NCBI GenBank assembly: GCA_028065135.1
Contig: JAPTWR010000017.1
Span: 1 to 8,384, forward strand
DNA length: 8,384 bases
DNA from: Acidithiobacillus sp.
GTDB lineage: Bacteria > Pseudomonadota > Gammaproteobacteria > Acidithiobacillales > Acidithiobacillaceae
Reading direction: 5' to 3'
In this document: positions 1-7,635 of the stretch, piece by piece
How the letters are laid out: the number at the start of each line of letters is the position of its first letter
How positions within the stretch are numbered: position 1 is the stretch's first letter
Notes under the pieces: generated by a model
What the model saw: the letters and a program-made list of their open reading frames with translations, nothing else
Databases searched by the model: none
Told to the model about the DNA's origin: nothing
Made by a program: the position numbers and the translations under genes

Positions 1-61
1 CTAGCAGGCTATCGGACTTTCCACTTACGTTGAACTTTAGTATAATTATATATAATTCAAT

Positions 62-373
62 ATGATGAGCACAGAATGTCGCACTTTATTGACACTGACC
101 GCCAAACCCCTTACCTCCTGCCCCCATCCATGGATGGATTGGCTGCCCGAAGGGCACCTCGCCCGCTTTATCGTCGAGGTGATTGAGCAGCTGGACCTCT
201 CCCGACTGGTCAAGCAATACGCTGGCCGGGGCTGCAAGGCCTATCATCCGGCTACTCTACTAGCGATTCTGGTCTACGGTTACGCCAATGGGGTGTTTTC
301 CAGCCGCAAACTGGAACAGGCCACCTATGATTCTGTCGCTTTTCGTTATCTGGCAGCAGGCAGTCATCCAGAT
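62..373 (+). pseudogene. IS1182-like transposase, N-terminal fragment
   Basis: This is the amino-terminal part of an insertion-sequence transposase. The run DWLPEGHLARFIVEVIEQLD, then the segment reading YHPATLLAILVYGYANGVFS and SSRKLEQATYDSVAFRYLAA, is the typical start of IS1182-family transposases, which as I recall are about 450-480 residues long. Recognisable similarity ends at the codons for SHPD near 373. Family members normally continue with a DTI-type FRRRF segment, but here an unrelated sequence follows in every frame. About 104 residues remain, and the catalytic DDE residues, which lie further on, are absent, so the copy cannot be active. The ATG at 62 is followed by another ATG, and no clear ribosome binding site precedes it; the AT-rich run upstream may be part of the element's end or its promoter. 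The family assignment rests on motif recognition. The abrupt end suggests a deletion or insertion rather than slow decay. Confidence 0.75.
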
Positions 374-637
374 CGGGGGTGTACGCCGGAATCGCCGAAA
401 ATTCCGTCAACCATGTTCCCGGCTCAGTCCCGCCACGATTGTACGGCTTCGAGATTCTTCGGCAGGGCCTGCTTTCACCGGGGACGTATATGCAGCCGGC
501 ATTTCAGCCAAGCCAACACACTCACGCCCTTGGTACAGAACGGGCCGCACCTTCGTTGTCGTCAAAAAAATGCTAGGAGGGCGGCGCCCTATATGCTAAA
601 GTATCACCATTATCTACGGCTCCATGCCGTCTGGCTT

Positions 638-710
638 ATTGGATCCAATGGCAACAGTTTTGGACAGTTCGCTCAGCGGTCTATAGTGTCAATCCAATAA
701 TGTATTGGAT
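638..710. repeat. Palindromic ATTGGAT/ATCCAAT operator-like sites
   Basis: Two palindromes share one core. ATTGGATCCAAT is a perfect 12-base palindrome at 638-649. ATCCAATA and TATTGGAT form 8-base arms around ATG at 692-710. A further single ATCCAAT copy lies at 814-820. One site sits upstream of the promoter at 660-687 and another covers its predicted start, which is a typical repressor or looping layout. No regulator gene for these sites is seen in the window. Confidence 0.4.
660..687 (+). promoter_or_regulatory. Sigma-70-type promoter
   Basis: TTGGAC (660-665) and TATAGT (682-687) are separated by 16 bases, close to the sigma-70 consensus. The predicted start falls near 694, inside the palindrome at 692-710, which suggests repression by a protein bound there. 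No good start codon with a ribosome binding site follows, so the product may be a short RNA running to the inverted repeat at 823-849. The call rests on sequence match alone. Confidence 0.4.
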
Positions 711-822
711 GCTTGTTAGGCAAGTGTAGGTTCCGATAGACCGGAAAGCACCTCAAGTTTTGTGGAGACTCTAACGTCTATTGCCTCTGCGGATGGGAAA
801 ATTGCAGTAGATAATCCAATTC

Positions 823-849
823 TACGGGAGATCGAATCGATCTCCCGTA
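823..849. repeat. 27-base inverted repeat, possible terminator
   Basis: TACGGGAGATCGA and TCGATCTCCCGTA are perfect 13-base arms around a single A. As RNA it would fold into a stem of at least 9 pairs with a short loop. The plus-strand continuation is only mildly T-rich (TTCATTAG), so it is at best an atypical intrinsic terminator. Its symmetry also fits a dimeric protein binding site. It ends the segment that begins at the promoter at 660-687. Confidence 0.4.
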
Positions 850-1032
850 TTCATTAGCGCACTCCTGAGCGTGCGAGACAATCAACGGCAGTGAGCTAAG
901 CTAAGCCAGGCAGTGCACGAGGTCTAGCATTCATCGAACTTAGCCATTTTAACTACTTGATACGGAGACCCGCATGCCGGATGATGTGGCACGTGCCTGT
1001 CAGTTCTACTGGCCGCCCTATGCTGATTGCGG

Positions 1033-1881
1033 TTAGCAAAAATCATTGGCGAACATGTTGACATGGGTTTGATTTGGCGTCTTGGGAATCGTTTTTGTGC
1101 TACCGTGACAATCAGGAAAATCGCCAGAAATATACGTATCGTCGCCGTCTCCAAAACTTGCATTGTAATGCCGACTCGTGTCTATGCTCTTACCAAAACG
1201 GAAGAGGCCATTGATCTCGCATGCCGCGACGTGGGGTGCGCCAGTGTCGTAGCGGGCGTGCTTTTCGTTACCATAAACAAAATGCATGCCTTGGTCGTCG
1301 ATAAAATATTTCGTCTTACAATTCGACCTATTACGCGGAAGTCTGCGCTTTAGAATGCGTGCGAGTTGAGCCTCCAAGGCAATAACGAAAGTGTTCGACC
1401 TGCTTTCCTCACGCACGAGTCGCGCCATCTCCCGCAACTCTGGAGCGTCGAAATTTCGAAGAGGCAACATCATGGCTTGCTCTTTTTCAGCGTCGCCCAT
1501 CAAAGTCTTGATGGTAAAAAAATTCCGAAATAGTTGAGAGAAATAGCTCCCGAAAAAATTCTTAAAGTTAACAATCCTTTCTTCATATTCAACTTCAAAG
1601 GTGGCGGCGAACACAGCGTTTTCAACAGACCGTGCCAGATGGGAGTGCTGGTGCTCCACTAACAGTATCACCGCATCCACGCTCTTGGCTGCGTGAAGCA
1701 GGAATTTATCGAAGCCGATCCTTGCCCTCTGCGGATTGAAGACCGATATTTTGAAATGAACCGGGTAATCTGGCCCCTTTTTCTTCTTAAACAAATCTTG
1801 CGGAATAAGCTGTTCCCGCCGGCTCTCGATGGTTTTAACAATGTTGTTTTGGGATGAGATAAAACACACCAGAACTATCAT
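1033..1881 (-). CDS. Uncharacterised protein, second gene of a coupled pair
   Basis: I do not recognise the family. The 282-residue product starts with a short hydrophobic stretch (MIVLVCFISS), followed by charged and basic sequence. The middle is rich in aromatic and charged residues (around residues 95-130, with repeated FF). A possible helical segment covers about residues 145-180 (APELREMARLVREESRSNTF). The last third holds a compact segment with YFIDDQGMHFVYG, HVAACEINGLFRFG and DTSRHYN, which looks like a folded domain; no catalytic motif can be named. The ATG follows the upstream stop directly (TAAATG), so translation is probably coupled to the small gene before it; no strong ribosome binding site is visible. 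The gene is visibly richer in A and T than the operon at 3561-7600, which suggests separate acquisition. The pair lies between mobile-element remnants, where defence or other accessory genes are common, but no function is shown. Confidence 0.6.
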   Translation of the reverse strand: MIVLVCFISSQNNIVKTIESRREQLIPQDLFKKKKGPDYPVHFKISVFNPQRARIGFDKFLLHAAKSVDAVILLVEHQHSHLARSVENAVFAATFEVEYEERIVNFKNFFGSYFSQLFRNFFTIKTLMGDAEKEQAMMLPLRNFDAPELREMARLVREESRSNTFVIALEAQLARILKRRLPRNRSNCKTKYFIDDQGMHFVYGNEKHARYDTGAPHVAACEINGLFRFGKSIDTSRHYNASFGDGDDTYISGDFPDCHGSTKTIPKTPNQTHVNMFANDFC

Positions 1882-2289
1882 TTACTTGTGCAGCTTCACG
1901 AATACCGAAACCGGAATTGAAATTTGCGCGATATCTTCTTCTGGCAGCGTAGCTAGGATTTCCAGAAGCGCGAGAGCTCTATTTTCACGATGGCGGAAAG
2001 CCACGGACTTTTTCGGCAATTCCTCAGCGGCAGTGGCGACAAACTCAAACTTGGCGTCCAAGGGAGCCAACGCGACTTTTGCCGCCTGCGTAGGATGTTC
2101 GACCAAGCGATAGCCATTGTCTTCGCCGGTTTCCTTGATGAATACTTTTAGCGACTTCCCGTCGAGCAGCGTCCGATAGTCCTTTGCAAGTTCAAGCCCA
2201 ACGGCGCTGAGTAAAATTGCTTGTTGATTGGTCGCCCACTGCTTGTCCGCAATAGCTTTGAGGCTGGACTTCAATTCATCTTGAGTCAT
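1882..2289 (-). CDS. Small uncharacterised protein, possible winged-helix (LOTUS-like) fold
   Basis: This 135-residue protein is the first gene of a minus-strand pair. The ATG is preceded by AAAGGAAC at good spacing, a strong ribosome binding site that supports the start. Residues from about 20 to 80 (QQAILLSAVGLELAKDYRTL, LKVFIKETG, GYRLVEHP) show a helix-helix-strand pattern. It resembles small winged-helix modules of the OST-HTH/LOTUS type, with a hydrophobic LLSxxG helix followed by a basic helix and a GYRLV-type strand. This is a judgement of pattern, not a confident family assignment. The C-terminal part (residues 95-135) is amphipathic and ends in a hydrophobic strand-like segment (ISIPVSVFVKL). 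There is no signal peptide. The stop codon abuts the start of the next gene, so the two products are likely made in fixed proportion and may interact. If the fold is right, RNA or DNA binding is possible. Confidence 0.6.
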   Translation of the reverse strand: MTQDELKSSLKAIADKQWATNQQAILLSAVGLELAKDYRTLLDGKSLKVFIKETGEDNGYRLVEHPTQAAKVALAPLDAKFEFVATAAEELPKKSVAFRHRENRALALLEILATLPEEDIAQISIPVSVFVKLHK

Positions 2290-2297
2290 GATGTTCC
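2281..2297 (-). promoter_or_regulatory. Ribosome binding site of the coupled gene pair
   Basis: On the minus strand AAAGGAAC precedes the ATG at 2289 by a few bases. This close match to the anti-Shine-Dalgarno complement decides the start. No convincing promoter can be picked out just upstream; a weak extended minus-10 (TGCTATACC, minus strand, about 2508-2516) is the best candidate and would give a long leader. Confidence 0.5.
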
Positions 2298-2400
2298 TTT
2301 GATTTGTTCTACCAGGTAGTTATGACACGCCCGGAGGAAAATTAGCCAAGCTGCCTATTGCCCGCTGTCCCGAAGCGGTGAGAACCCTGCTCTTGAAATC

Positions 2401-2720
2401 TGACATGTCCAAGGCTGTCGAGAAACAACTGTTTTGCGACAGGTGTTGTCCGCGCGTCGAAATCGCCCACACAACTCCCGAAAAATAGTGCGCAAAACCA
2501 TGACGATATGGTATAGCATACGCAAATCTTAATCCACTGGTTTTCCGCACATGCACGGTAGATTTGTTCTAACCGTAACTCATTGTTCCTGATTCCCGGA
2601 ATGCCACTCGTTGCTAACAATCTGTTTCTGCTTATTATTACCATTGGTTACTCTGTGGGAAGCATCCAACAATTTGTTTTTATTTGAATATGTGTTCAGG
2701 ACAAATCTACCGTGTCCGCA
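2401..2720. promoter_or_regulatory. Dyad-rich region resembling a resolvase res site
   Basis: Several dyads precede the broken recombinase gene. 2416-2441 is a 26-base imperfect palindrome beginning TGTCG and ending CGACA. 2445-2475 is a second imperfect dyad (GTTGTCCGCGCG against CGCCCACACAAC). CACGGTAGATTTGT (2554-2567) is repeated perfectly inverted as ACAAATCTACCGTG (2701-2714), 133 bases apart. The decamer CCGCACATGC is also repeated directly at 2545-2554 and 2717-2726. Serine resolvases typically bind a res site of several such subsites next to their own gene, with half-sites beginning TGTC. The layout fits, but exact subsites cannot be proved by eye. The span also contains the leader of the minus-strand gene pair. 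Confidence 0.4.
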
Positions 2721-2721
2721 C

Positions 2722-3271
2722 ATGCTTGTCGGCTACATGCGCGTTTCCTCCGACTCCGATCGAAAGACCACTGACCTGCAGCGCGACGCACTGCTGGCCG
2801 CCGGCGTCGATGCCCGCCATTTGTTCGAGGATCGCGCGTCCGGCGCCAAGGATGATCGTCCTGGGTTGGGGCGAAGGCCCTGGCGTTTGTTCAACCTGAC
2901 GACGTCCTGATCGTATGGAAACTGGACCGGCTCGGCCGTTCGCTGCCTCACTTGCTGACAATAGTAAACACGCTGCAGGAGCAACAGGTCTCTTTCCGAT
3001 CGCTGACCGAAGGCATGGACACCATGACGCCATCTGGCGAGTTCCTATTCCAGGTATTCGGCGCGCTGGCGCAATACGAGCGGGCGCTGACCTGCGAGCG
3101 CGTGATGGCTGGTCTGGCAGCAGCGAAGCGCCGCGGTCGTCGCGGTGGCCGACCGCCCGCGATCATGGGTGAAAATTGGAGGCCGTCATCGCCGCGCTGG
3201 ACGGTGGCATGTCCAAGGCAGCGGTGTGCCGCAACTTTTCCGTCAAACGCACCACGTTGATCGAGACTTGA
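2722..3271 (+). pseudogene. Serine recombinase (Tn3-type resolvase/invertase), frameshifted
   Basis: The product would be a site-specific serine recombinase that resolves cointegrates or inverts DNA. The ATG at 2722 opens MLVGYMRVSSDSDRKTTDLQ, with the catalytic serine at residue 9, and runs through LFEDRASGAKDDRPG. About two extra bases near 2867-2871 break the frame. The continuation in another frame gives VWKLDRLGRS with the catalytic arginines, TEGMDTMTPSGEFLFQVFGA, ALAQYERALT, and the basic linker AAKRRGRRGGRPPA. One base is missing near 3173-3176. The third frame then encodes the helix-turn-helix tail (GGMSKAAVCRNFSVKRTTLI) and stops at 3269-3271. That stop is probably early, since related proteins run on for about ten residues with a segment starting LAR, which suggests a third lesion. 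The family is clear; the gene is not functional as read. The breaks could in principle be sequencing errors. Confidence 0.85.
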
Positions 3272-3560
3272 CGCCAGCGAGATAGAGCCACCCTTCCGCC
3301 GTAGCGAGTAGAGTGTCAATCAGCATCAGCCATTGACCATGCGTCAGCACCAAACATTTGCCACCTATGGAGCGATATAACGCTTCGTACCTCTATGGTC
3401 TAAAACATAAACATCGAATTCTTGATCTGATCTAAGGTGAACAAACTTGACGCTGATTTCTGGTCAAAACTTGACACACGCAGGCGCTGTTTTACAGGCA
3501 AGACCTATTGACGCAGGTATCAGCCAGATAGACACCAATCGTCATCAACCGCTCAACACG
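3272..3560. other. Intergenic remnant with IS21-like terminal repeats
   Basis: No gene is seen. AACTTGAC occurs twice as a direct repeat (3444-3451 and 3466-3473) on either side of GCTGATTTCTGGTC, and GTCAAAACTTGAC (3461-3473) is a small dyad. Repeats of this type occur at the ends of IS21-family elements, so this may be the scar of a lost element; that is recognition from memory and weak. Elsewhere there is a short hairpin (AGCG/CGCT around 3372-3384). No clear terminator follows the large minus-strand gene that ends at 3561. Confidence 0.25.
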
Positions 3561-6500
3561 TCAGCCAGGCACAGCGCCGGGGCCTGGCGGGGCCTGATCC
3601 AGCACAACACACGCCGCCGCATGGTAGATCGTGGGCAAATCCGGCACGGCCAGACGGTCACTGGCAACGTCAGCGGGGTCGCAGCCCGTAATCTGGGCTG
3701 CGTCCACGGTGTTTTGCAGTGCCGCCAGCAAGTTGTCTACGGCTTGGATGTTTCCTTTATCCAGGCCGTAGACGCTTTGCACACGCTTCCACGTGTCGTA
3801 GCGCACGGCAGGAAGATTGCGGTCCGCCAGCCACTTATTGACAGCACGATAGGCGGTGTCATGGTCGGCTGAAGACAACGCGGCCATGGCCTGCATGATG
3901 CGTTGCTCGGCCTCGCGGGCGCGCTCGCCGTTGATCTCGACCAGCTTCCGCCCGGATTCCGTGCGGTACCCCGCAACAGCCAGCCCATGCCGGGCCAGTC
4001 CAGCCAAGGGCATGCCGCCATGAATGCGGACCTGCAAGGTCTTTTCGCTGCGTGCGCCTCGCGCCCGGCCAATGATTTGCGCCTCGCGGTTTCCATAATC
4101 GTTCAACACCCATTCGCGGATCTTCTCATTCGCCGACAGGGGCACCAGGCTTTGCTCTTCATTAGTTCCAACAGTCACCCACGTGCCATAGACAACCTGA
4201 TCGGAGTACTCCGGCCAGTCATTAGCCGGTGCGCCTGACATGAGTGCCACCATGCGCTGCCCCTGGTAGCGTTGCCGGATCGCGTCCGGGGACAGCATGG
4301 GGCCACCCCACTGCAACAAATCGTCGCCGTTCCATTGGTCGTGCCCGACATCGTGGCGACCGAAGTAGCCGCGTTTCTTCTCATCCACATCCGCGACGTC
4401 GCAGATTGTGGAATACGTGATGACCGCCGGATCGCGTCCGCGTTCCCGCGCCATCTCCAGGACAGACACATCCATCTGCTCCACTTCGCGCGCCTTGTGC
4501 TGGTCGTTTTTGAACGTCCGGTTATGGGCACGATCGCAGTAGCGAACGATCTCCACATTCTGTGTGATGAGCGCGCGGTGGATATCCCCGCCGGCGGCCA
4601 GAACAGCGGCCTGCACATCAGCGGTGGGGGTGGCGTCCAGCAGGATGCACGGTTTCCCGGCTGCAATGTACGCTCCAAGCGTGGTCATTTCCTGTGCTTC
4701 GATGCAGCCGGACTTGATAGTCAGGGTACCCGTCTGGCATGAGTCAACGATCGCTTTTGCCGCGCGAAGAGGGATAACGACGGCCTGTCCATACTCCATT
4801 TCGACCTTTTCCCAGTTAGCGGTACTGGAAGGCAGCCAGTCGATCCGCAGCTTGGCGATGCTTTGGCGCAATTCGTGGGGCAGGTGCAGGATGCCTTGAT
4901 CCACTGTGTGTTCACCAAGGAATGCCGCCAGTGGGCGCAGAAGCCCGTCCACGGCCTTTTGCAAAGCCTTGATGACGTTGGAGTCTTCTTCGGATGGCTC
5001 ACCACCCCCAGCCTTGTGCTCGATGTCGGCAATCTCCTTACGCGCCTTCGCGGCATGCTCGGCTAGGTCTGCGGTGGTGATGGATATGTTGCGGAGTAGA
5101 TCAGGGATCTCGTCCACCACGGGGAGCCGCTTTTGTTCCCCCTCCGACTCTTCGTCGCCGATAAGCTGCATTTCGCGGTACCGTAGAAGACCGTCGGAGA
5201 AGCTGGCGTTTGGCGCGACCACAACCATTTTCATCTGTATCCTGCGCAACCAGGACATAAACTCGCACGGTAGCACGTCATCCGCAGATAGTCCGCGTTC
5301 GCGGAGCCATGCGGCGGCATTCTTATGCGGTTCGCTGTGCGGGTCGTAGTTGAGAAATGCCCATGACATGCCGTGCTCGCAGTGGCGGCATGCCGATGCT
5401 GCCGGCGCGTGGTTCTTCTTCGCCGCCATCATCACTACGGGATATTTCCGGCAAGTCCAAGGCTGCGGGTGCTCCTCGTCAACGAGTGGCGCGCGTCCAT
5501 AATAGTGCGTCGCGCCCGCCTGAGCGTATTCCGCACCGAGTTCGTGGGTACGCGTCAGGATGATGGCGGGGATGCGCTCCGCGATGAACTGCTTAACCTT
5601 CTCGCGGAAAAGATGGCTCTTGCCTCCTCCTGTGGTGACATGGATCAACAACGGCTTGGTCTGCGGCAGGCTGGAATCACCACGCTGTGCGGCGATGTAC
5701 ATCTGGATGTACTCAGCCACCTTGGTCTCAAGCTCGGCCATGACAGAGGCGAGATCTGCCGCGTCGGCGACCGCTTGTGCAATATCCGCTTTGCGTGTCC
5801 TGCGGAATTGGGCACTCGCAAGCTGTGCCTGCGATGCAGGGGCCAGGGCCATATTTTTATCTGACATGTGCCAGGCGCGGATGATTTCAGCGGCAAACTG
5901 ATCAGAGCTTTGGCTAAGCAAATCATTCCAGTCGCGGTTGCGTTTGGCATCAGGCTGGATGGTTTCAGGAGGCAGGAGGTACACGGCTTTGCCGTGCTCG
6001 TGTGCCGCTATCCGGCGTACTGCGGCCGCACTCTCACGTTGGCCAGTTTCGCTCGTGTCGCGGTCTACCAGCACTGCGACTAGAGGAGACGTTACAGACG
6101 GCTTAATATCCGCGCTCCATGCCCTAAGTTCCGACCAGTCCCAACAGACAACACCGTGGCGGCGCATGGCCTGGACCGCGCTTGCTACCGTCTCGAAGCC
6201 CTCTCCAGCAAAGAGAACAGGGCCAGATTCCGGGAGGATAACCGGCGACCCGGCAGCAACAAGGCTTGTCACCCCTTTCTTGCCCAACATGGCCCGGCCA
6301 ACCTTGCGAGCGGGCAGGTGTGCCCCATCTTCAAAGGCCAGATACGTGCGTTGTACGCCCGTTATGTGTTCTGGCTTTTCAGACTTACCGATTTGGTACA
6401 TGGGGATCATGAAAAGGAAGTCTGCGCCTGCTTCCACCATCTCCTGATCTACCTGGCTATGTTCTAGCGCCGCGATCTTGATCATGTGCATGAACAGCGA

Positions 6501-6923
6501 TGGTTCCAGCCCACGGGAAAGCAGGTAGTCATAGACTGTTGCCCGCTGATCCTGATATCGCTCTTGCTCTTTGTCCCATGCAGCTTGCGCCCAACCCGGC
6601 GGTCGCTTGGGTGTTACGGCATGAATACCACGTGCCCATGAGGTGCGGGCATGCTGGCGGGCGCGCGCGTCCGCCTTGGCTTGATTGTCACGGGCCTGCT
6701 TGATGACCTGCCGGTCAATGATAATGCCACCATCATCTATACCTAGCCTTTCGCACAGTGCATGGAATGGCCCATGCTCGCCAGTGCGATGGTCGCGCCA
6801 ACCGCCGCTTTCCGCATTGACACTGATCGCGTCAAGGTCCTGGCCTTTGAGCCGAAGCCAGCGACCGCCCCGGTAGCCAATGCCAGCGTTGGTCAGCACT
6901 TCGGGGATGTGTGCGTTCAGCAT
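3561..6923 (-). CDS. Toprim domain fused to an XPD/DinG-like iron-sulphur helicase
   Basis: This 1120-residue protein probably primes and unwinds DNA during replication of a plasmid or integrated element. Residues 15-60 (GGRWLRLKGQDL, GGWRDHRTGEHGPFHAL) resemble the domain preceding Toprim in phage and plasmid primases, without its zinc cysteines. Residues 230-320 are a Toprim domain: glutamate 241 in FAGEGFET, VDRD at 286-289, then RDWNDLL near 330. The helicase has a Walker A motif VTTGGGKSH (429-437), a Walker B-type VVDEIPDL (602-609), LLDATPT (761-767) and a motif VI QIIGRARGAR (949-958). Cysteines 491, 512, 515 and 553 lie between motifs I and II, in the order and approximate spacing of the XPD iron-sulphur domain. 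VVVAPNASFSDG follows them, as expected just before motif II in that family. The gene starts within the end of the preceding gene, with AAGGGGGG seven bases upstream of the ATG. The C-terminal 120 residues are unassigned. Domain calls are firm; the iron-sulphur cluster is inferred. Confidence 0.8.
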   Translation of the reverse strand: MLNAHIPEVLTNAGIGYRGGRWLRLKGQDLDAISVNAESGGWRDHRTGEHGPFHALCERLGIDDGGIIIDRQVIKQARDNQAKADARARQHARTSWARGIHAVTPKRPPGWAQAAWDKEQERYQDQRATVYDYLLSRGLEPSLFMHMIKIAALEHSQVDQEMVEAGADFLFMIPMYQIGKSEKPEHITGVQRTYLAFEDGAHLPARKVGRAMLGKKGVTSLVAAGSPVILPESGPVLFAGEGFETVASAVQAMRRHGVVCWDWSELRAWSADIKPSVTSPLVAVLVDRDTSETGQRESAAAVRRIAAHEHGKAVYLLPPETIQPDAKRNRDWNDLLSQSSDQFAAEIIRAWHMSDKNMALAPASQAQLASAQFRRTRKADIAQAVADAADLASVMAELETKVAEYIQMYIAAQRGDSSLPQTKPLLIHVTTGGGKSHLFREKVKQFIAERIPAIILTRTHELGAEYAQAGATHYYGRAPLVDEEHPQPWTCRKYPVVMMAAKKNHAPAASACRHCEHGMSWAFLNYDPHSEPHKNAAAWLRERGLSADDVLPCEFMSWLRRIQMKMVVVAPNASFSDGLLRYREMQLIGDEESEGEQKRLPVVDEIPDLLRNISITTADLAEHAAKARKEIADIEHKAGGGEPSEEDSNVIKALQKAVDGLLRPLAAFLGEHTVDQGILHLPHELRQSIAKLRIDWLPSSTANWEKVEMEYGQAVVIPLRAAKAIVDSCQTGTLTIKSGCIEAQEMTTLGAYIAAGKPCILLDATPTADVQAAVLAAGGDIHRALITQNVEIVRYCDRAHNRTFKNDQHKAREVEQMDVSVLEMARERGRDPAVITYSTICDVADVDEKKRGYFGRHDVGHDQWNGDDLLQWGGPMLSPDAIRQRYQGQRMVALMSGAPANDWPEYSDQVVYGTWVTVGTNEEQSLVPLSANEKIREWVLNDYGNREAQIIGRARGARSEKTLQVRIHGGMPLAGLARHGLAVAGYRTESGRKLVEINGERAREAEQRIMQAMAALSSADHDTAYRAVNKWLADRNLPAVRYDTWKRVQSVYGLDKGNIQAVDNLLAALQNTVDAAQITGCDPADVASDRLAVPDLPTIYHAAACVVLDQAPPGPGAVPG

Positions 6924-7600
6924 GACACACCCCCCTTGCCAGCTTGGGCAATTCTGGGGCGTCCGCGGCGGGTGGCCTTGGAGAGGGTGGGCAGGGCTGC
7001 TGGAGCTTGATGCGCCTCAAGCCATCCCAAGACGGTACTTGGGAGCCAAAGCGGCCCCCTGTGGCCGGGCAGTTTGACTGCCGGGGGCAGGAGTTCTGGA
7101 GATTTGCTGTAGAGGTTTTTTAGAGTGCCTGGGGCGAGCTTGATGATCTGGCCCAGATCCTCGTATTCAAGGAGTGGTTCAAGGCCGTAGCCGTGCGGCG
7201 GCCCTCCGTCGCTGGCTCCGCCGTCGCCATCATCATTAGATGCCTTCTTCTGCCCACCATGCCCCCGCCGACCTGCTCGGCGTGGTTGCCGGGCTTGCAC
7301 CTTGTTGCCCTGCGCCAGGTCGCGCCCAACGGCTCCTGCCTGCGACAGGTTCTGGGGGAATGCCTGCCGGTGGGCATGGCGCAAGCTCTGCCATGCGGCC
7401 ATCACTGGCCGGGCATGCGCGGCACACAAGTTGCGGGACTTGGCGCGGCTTATCTCGGCCGAATCTTTGTGTCCGACCCATTCCTGGATCTTGCTCTTAG
7501 CCAGGTGCCGGCTTACCCAGCCGAAATATACCATGGCTGAAGCCAAGAACAGGGCACTCGGGTTATTGACTACTGAGTAAAGAATTGCTAAACCTTCCAT
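6917..7600 (-). CDS. Helix-turn-helix protein upstream of the Toprim-helicase
   Basis: The 227-residue product has a DNA-binding domain near its C-terminus at about residues 143-197 (LLEYEDLGQIIKLAPGTLKN, then GPLWLPSTVLGWLEAH). The pattern of a helix-turn-helix, a small wing with LWL, and a final helix resembles AlpA/excisionase-type (HTH_17) domains. After it comes RRGRPRI (211-217), an AT-hook-like motif. The N-terminus has a hydrophobic stretch (residues 5-29) of uncertain role, then a basic, glycine-rich linker (about 98-137). I chose the ATG at 7600, preceded by GGAG nine bases upstream, over a TTG at 7636 that would lie inside a strong hairpin. The gene overlaps the helicase gene by 7 bases, so both are made from one transcript. 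It could recruit the helicase to an origin, or act as a regulator or directionality factor; the sequence does not decide between these. Confidence 0.65.
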   Translation of the reverse strand: MEGLAILYSVVNNPSALFLASAMVYFGWVSRHLAKSKIQEWVGHKDSAEISRAKSRNLCAAHARPVMAAWQSLRHAHRQAFPQNLSQAGAVGRDLAQGNKVQARQPRRAGRRGHGGQKKASNDDGDGGASDGGPPHGYGLEPLLEYEDLGQIIKLAPGTLKNLYSKSPELLPPAVKLPGHRGPLWLPSTVLGWLEAHQAPAALPTLSKATRRGRPRIAQAGKGGVSC

Positions 7601-7635
7601 CGAGCGATACTCCAGAGTTGCTCCGGCATTTTTCA

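Larger units (their letters stand above)
374..1032. other. Long region without a convincing gene
   Basis: No recognisable gene lies between the transposase break and the minus-strand operon. An open frame at 379-576 (plus strand, GTG start) gives 65 residues of no recognised family, and overlapping frames are equally open, so I do not call it. From 715 to 857 the plus strand has an open frame ending in TAG whose last 31 codons look protein-like (GKIAVDNPILREIES), but it lacks a convincing start; it could be the tail of a broken gene. A 20-codon micro-ORF at 974-1036 has a well-placed GGAG. The useful content is regulatory: a promoter, palindromes and a long inverted repeat, listed separately. 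The mixture suggests several old insertions and deletions. Confidence 0.5.

Noticed and set aside
379..576. 65-codon plus-strand open frame
   Set aside because: Only a GTG start with no good ribosome binding site, no family recognised, and competing frames are equally open.
974..1036. 20-codon micro-ORF with a GGAG six bases upstream
   Set aside because: Too short to judge without conservation; it overlaps the end of the opposite-strand gene by four bases.
4272..6467. Long open frames on the plus strand opposite the Toprim-helicase gene
   Set aside because: They are antisense shadows of a GC-rich gene that has clear motifs along its whole length.
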